A DNA stretch of 7,232 nucleotides from Bacteroidota bacterium (GTDB lineage Bacteria; Bacteroidota; Bacteroidia; JACCXN01): NCBI GenBank assembly GCA_947462515.1, contig CANHPJ010000083.1:1-7232 (forward strand). The letters are read 5' to 3'. The position numbers and the translations under genes are program-made. Shown in pieces: positions 6,479 to 7,232 of the stretch. The notes beneath the pieces are model-generated. The model worked only from the letters and a program-made list of their open reading frames with translations, was not told where the DNA came from and did not search any database. The first letter of the stretch is position 1. Each line of letters begins with the position of its first letter.

Positions 6479-7232
6479 TCACAAACTTTTGGAATTTAAA
6501 TTACTGTTTCTAAATCCATAAATAAAATAGATTACCAAACCAATTAACATCCAAATGGTAAAACGCATCCAATTAATATATCCCAGTTCGGTCATCAAAT
6601 AAAAACAAGACAACATTCCCAAAACAGGTATCAAGCTTAAATTTTTAATGAATGAAAGCACCGACATAGTTATTGCGGCTATTATAAATAATAAGGTGGG
6701 GATTTTATTTTTCAGCAAGTCCCATTCTTCAAAATCCTTAATATTAAAAAAACTTATCATTTCTGTTTGCTTGTACCCAATCAAAATTATTAGGATTAAA
6801 ATCAGCAAAACGGGTAAAATATATTTAGCATTGAAATATGGCACCCTAAATCTGTTTGGGTTCAGATTATCATTTTTCGGTAATATCAATATTCCTCCAG
6901 AAACCAATACAAATGCAAAAAGGGTTCCTATACTTGTTAAATCTGTTACTTCAGTCAAATTCATAAACAAGGTAGGTACACCGACTAAAACACCAGTAAT
7001 AATAGTAGCAAATGAAGGTGTTTTATATTTTTTGTGTATTCTTGAAAACACTTTGGGAAATAAGCCATCCCGGCTCATGCTCATCCAAATACGCGGCTGC
7101 CCCATTTGAAAAACCAATAGTACACTCGCCATAGCAATTACCGCGCTAAAAGCAATAATACCGCTTATCCAATTTAAATTAAGTTTTTTAAATACATATG
7201 CCAACGGATCTCCCACCCCTAACTCAGTATAA
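6479..7232 (-). CDS. CAT-type cationic amino acid permease, APC superfamily (partial, C-terminal 250 residues)
   Basis: The frame is open to the right edge, so the N-terminal part of this membrane transporter lies outside the window. The first visible residues, YTELGVGDPLAYVF, match the CAT-family stretch in the middle of the protein, so GTG 7216-7214 is an internal valine and not a start. The conserved cytoplasmic loop RIWMSMSRDGLFP spans about 47-59 of the visible part, followed by HKKYKTPSFATI. About seven membrane segments follow: 22-41, 74-90, 98-117, 137-153, 178-195, 200-215 and 223-240. The last two form the family's C-terminal region (AA_permease_C), with IPVLGMLSCFYLM and WMRFTIWMLIGLVIYFIYG. 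CAT-type transporters move cationic or other amino acids by proton symport; the substrate cannot be read from this part. It ends in TGA at 6481-6479, 114 bp before the J-domain gene; no strong terminator lies between. Confidence 0.92.
   Translation of the reverse strand, partial: YTELGVGDPLAYVFKKLNLNWISGIIAFSAVIAMASVLLVFQMGQPRIWMSMSRDGLFPKVFSRIHKKYKTPSFATIITGVLVGVPTLFMNLTEVTDLTSIGTLFAFVLVSGGILILPKNDNLNPNRFRVPYFNAKYILPVLLILILIILIGYKQTEMISFFNIKDFEEWDLLKNKIPTLLFIIAAITMSVLSFIKNLSLIPVLGMLSCFYLMTELGYINWMRFTIWMLIGLVIYFIYGFRNSNLNSKSL

Noticed and set aside
6648..7109. A 153-codon plus-strand open frame antisense to the permease
   Set aside because: It lies wholly opposite a strongly recognised transporter gene, has no family resemblance and reflects the reverse complement of membrane-segment codons.
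7214..7216. GTG as the start of the permease
   Set aside because: The frame continues upstream without a stop (YTELG...) and matches the middle of CAT-type transporters, so the gene is cut by the window edge.

Overview
This is an A+T-rich stretch (roughly two thirds A+T by eye) of what looks like a Bacteroidota chromosome, probably from a Flavobacteriia- or Cytophagia-like lineage. Four things point there: no gene start has a clear Shine-Dalgarno sequence; at least two upstream regions carry matches to the Bacteroidota -7 element (TAnnTTTG); there is a BshC bacillithiol ligase; and there are a DUF4412-type exported protein and a J-domain/KTSC protein of the kind seen in that phylum. The lineage call is inference, because no rRNA or marker gene is present.

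Layout from left to right: (1) positions 1-371, minus strand, the N-terminal third of a nitronate monooxygenase-like FMN enzyme that runs off the left edge; (2) positions 368-1996, minus, bshC, overlapping the previous gene by the 4-base ATGA arrangement typical of translational coupling; (3) a 141-bp divergent intergenic region with a good -7 element facing right; (4) positions 2138-3271, plus, a lipoprotein serine hydrolase of the class C beta-lactamase-like family, apparently starting at TTG; (5) positions 3287-4948, minus, an FAD-dependent glycerol-3-phosphate dehydrogenase (glpD), convergent with the hydrolase across only 15 bp; (6) positions 4990-5625, minus, an exported DUF4412-like protein; (7) a 304-bp intergenic region with a candidate promoter for gene 6 and a strong hairpin terminator for the gene to its right; (8) positions 5930-6364, minus, a small J-domain plus KTSC-domain protein; (9) positions 6479-7232, minus, the C-terminal part of a CAT-type cationic amino acid permease cut by the right edge.

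Seven genes are visible, six of them on the minus strand. Plausible transcription units are bshC with the nitronate monooxygenase gene, and the DUF4412 gene with glpD. The serine hydrolase stands alone on the other strand. The genes do not form an obvious common pathway: they cover thiol metabolism, FMN-dependent oxidation, glycerol 3-phosphate oxidation, amino acid uptake, a chaperone-like protein and two envelope proteins.

I looked for mobile elements, CRISPR arrays, defence or toxin modules, tRNAs and long repeats and saw none. I do not see a previously undescribed system here. The observations worth a second look are modest: the J/KTSC fusion, the coupled bshC-nitronate monooxygenase pair, the TTG-initiated lipoprotein, and an A+T-rich perfect palindrome over a stop codon.
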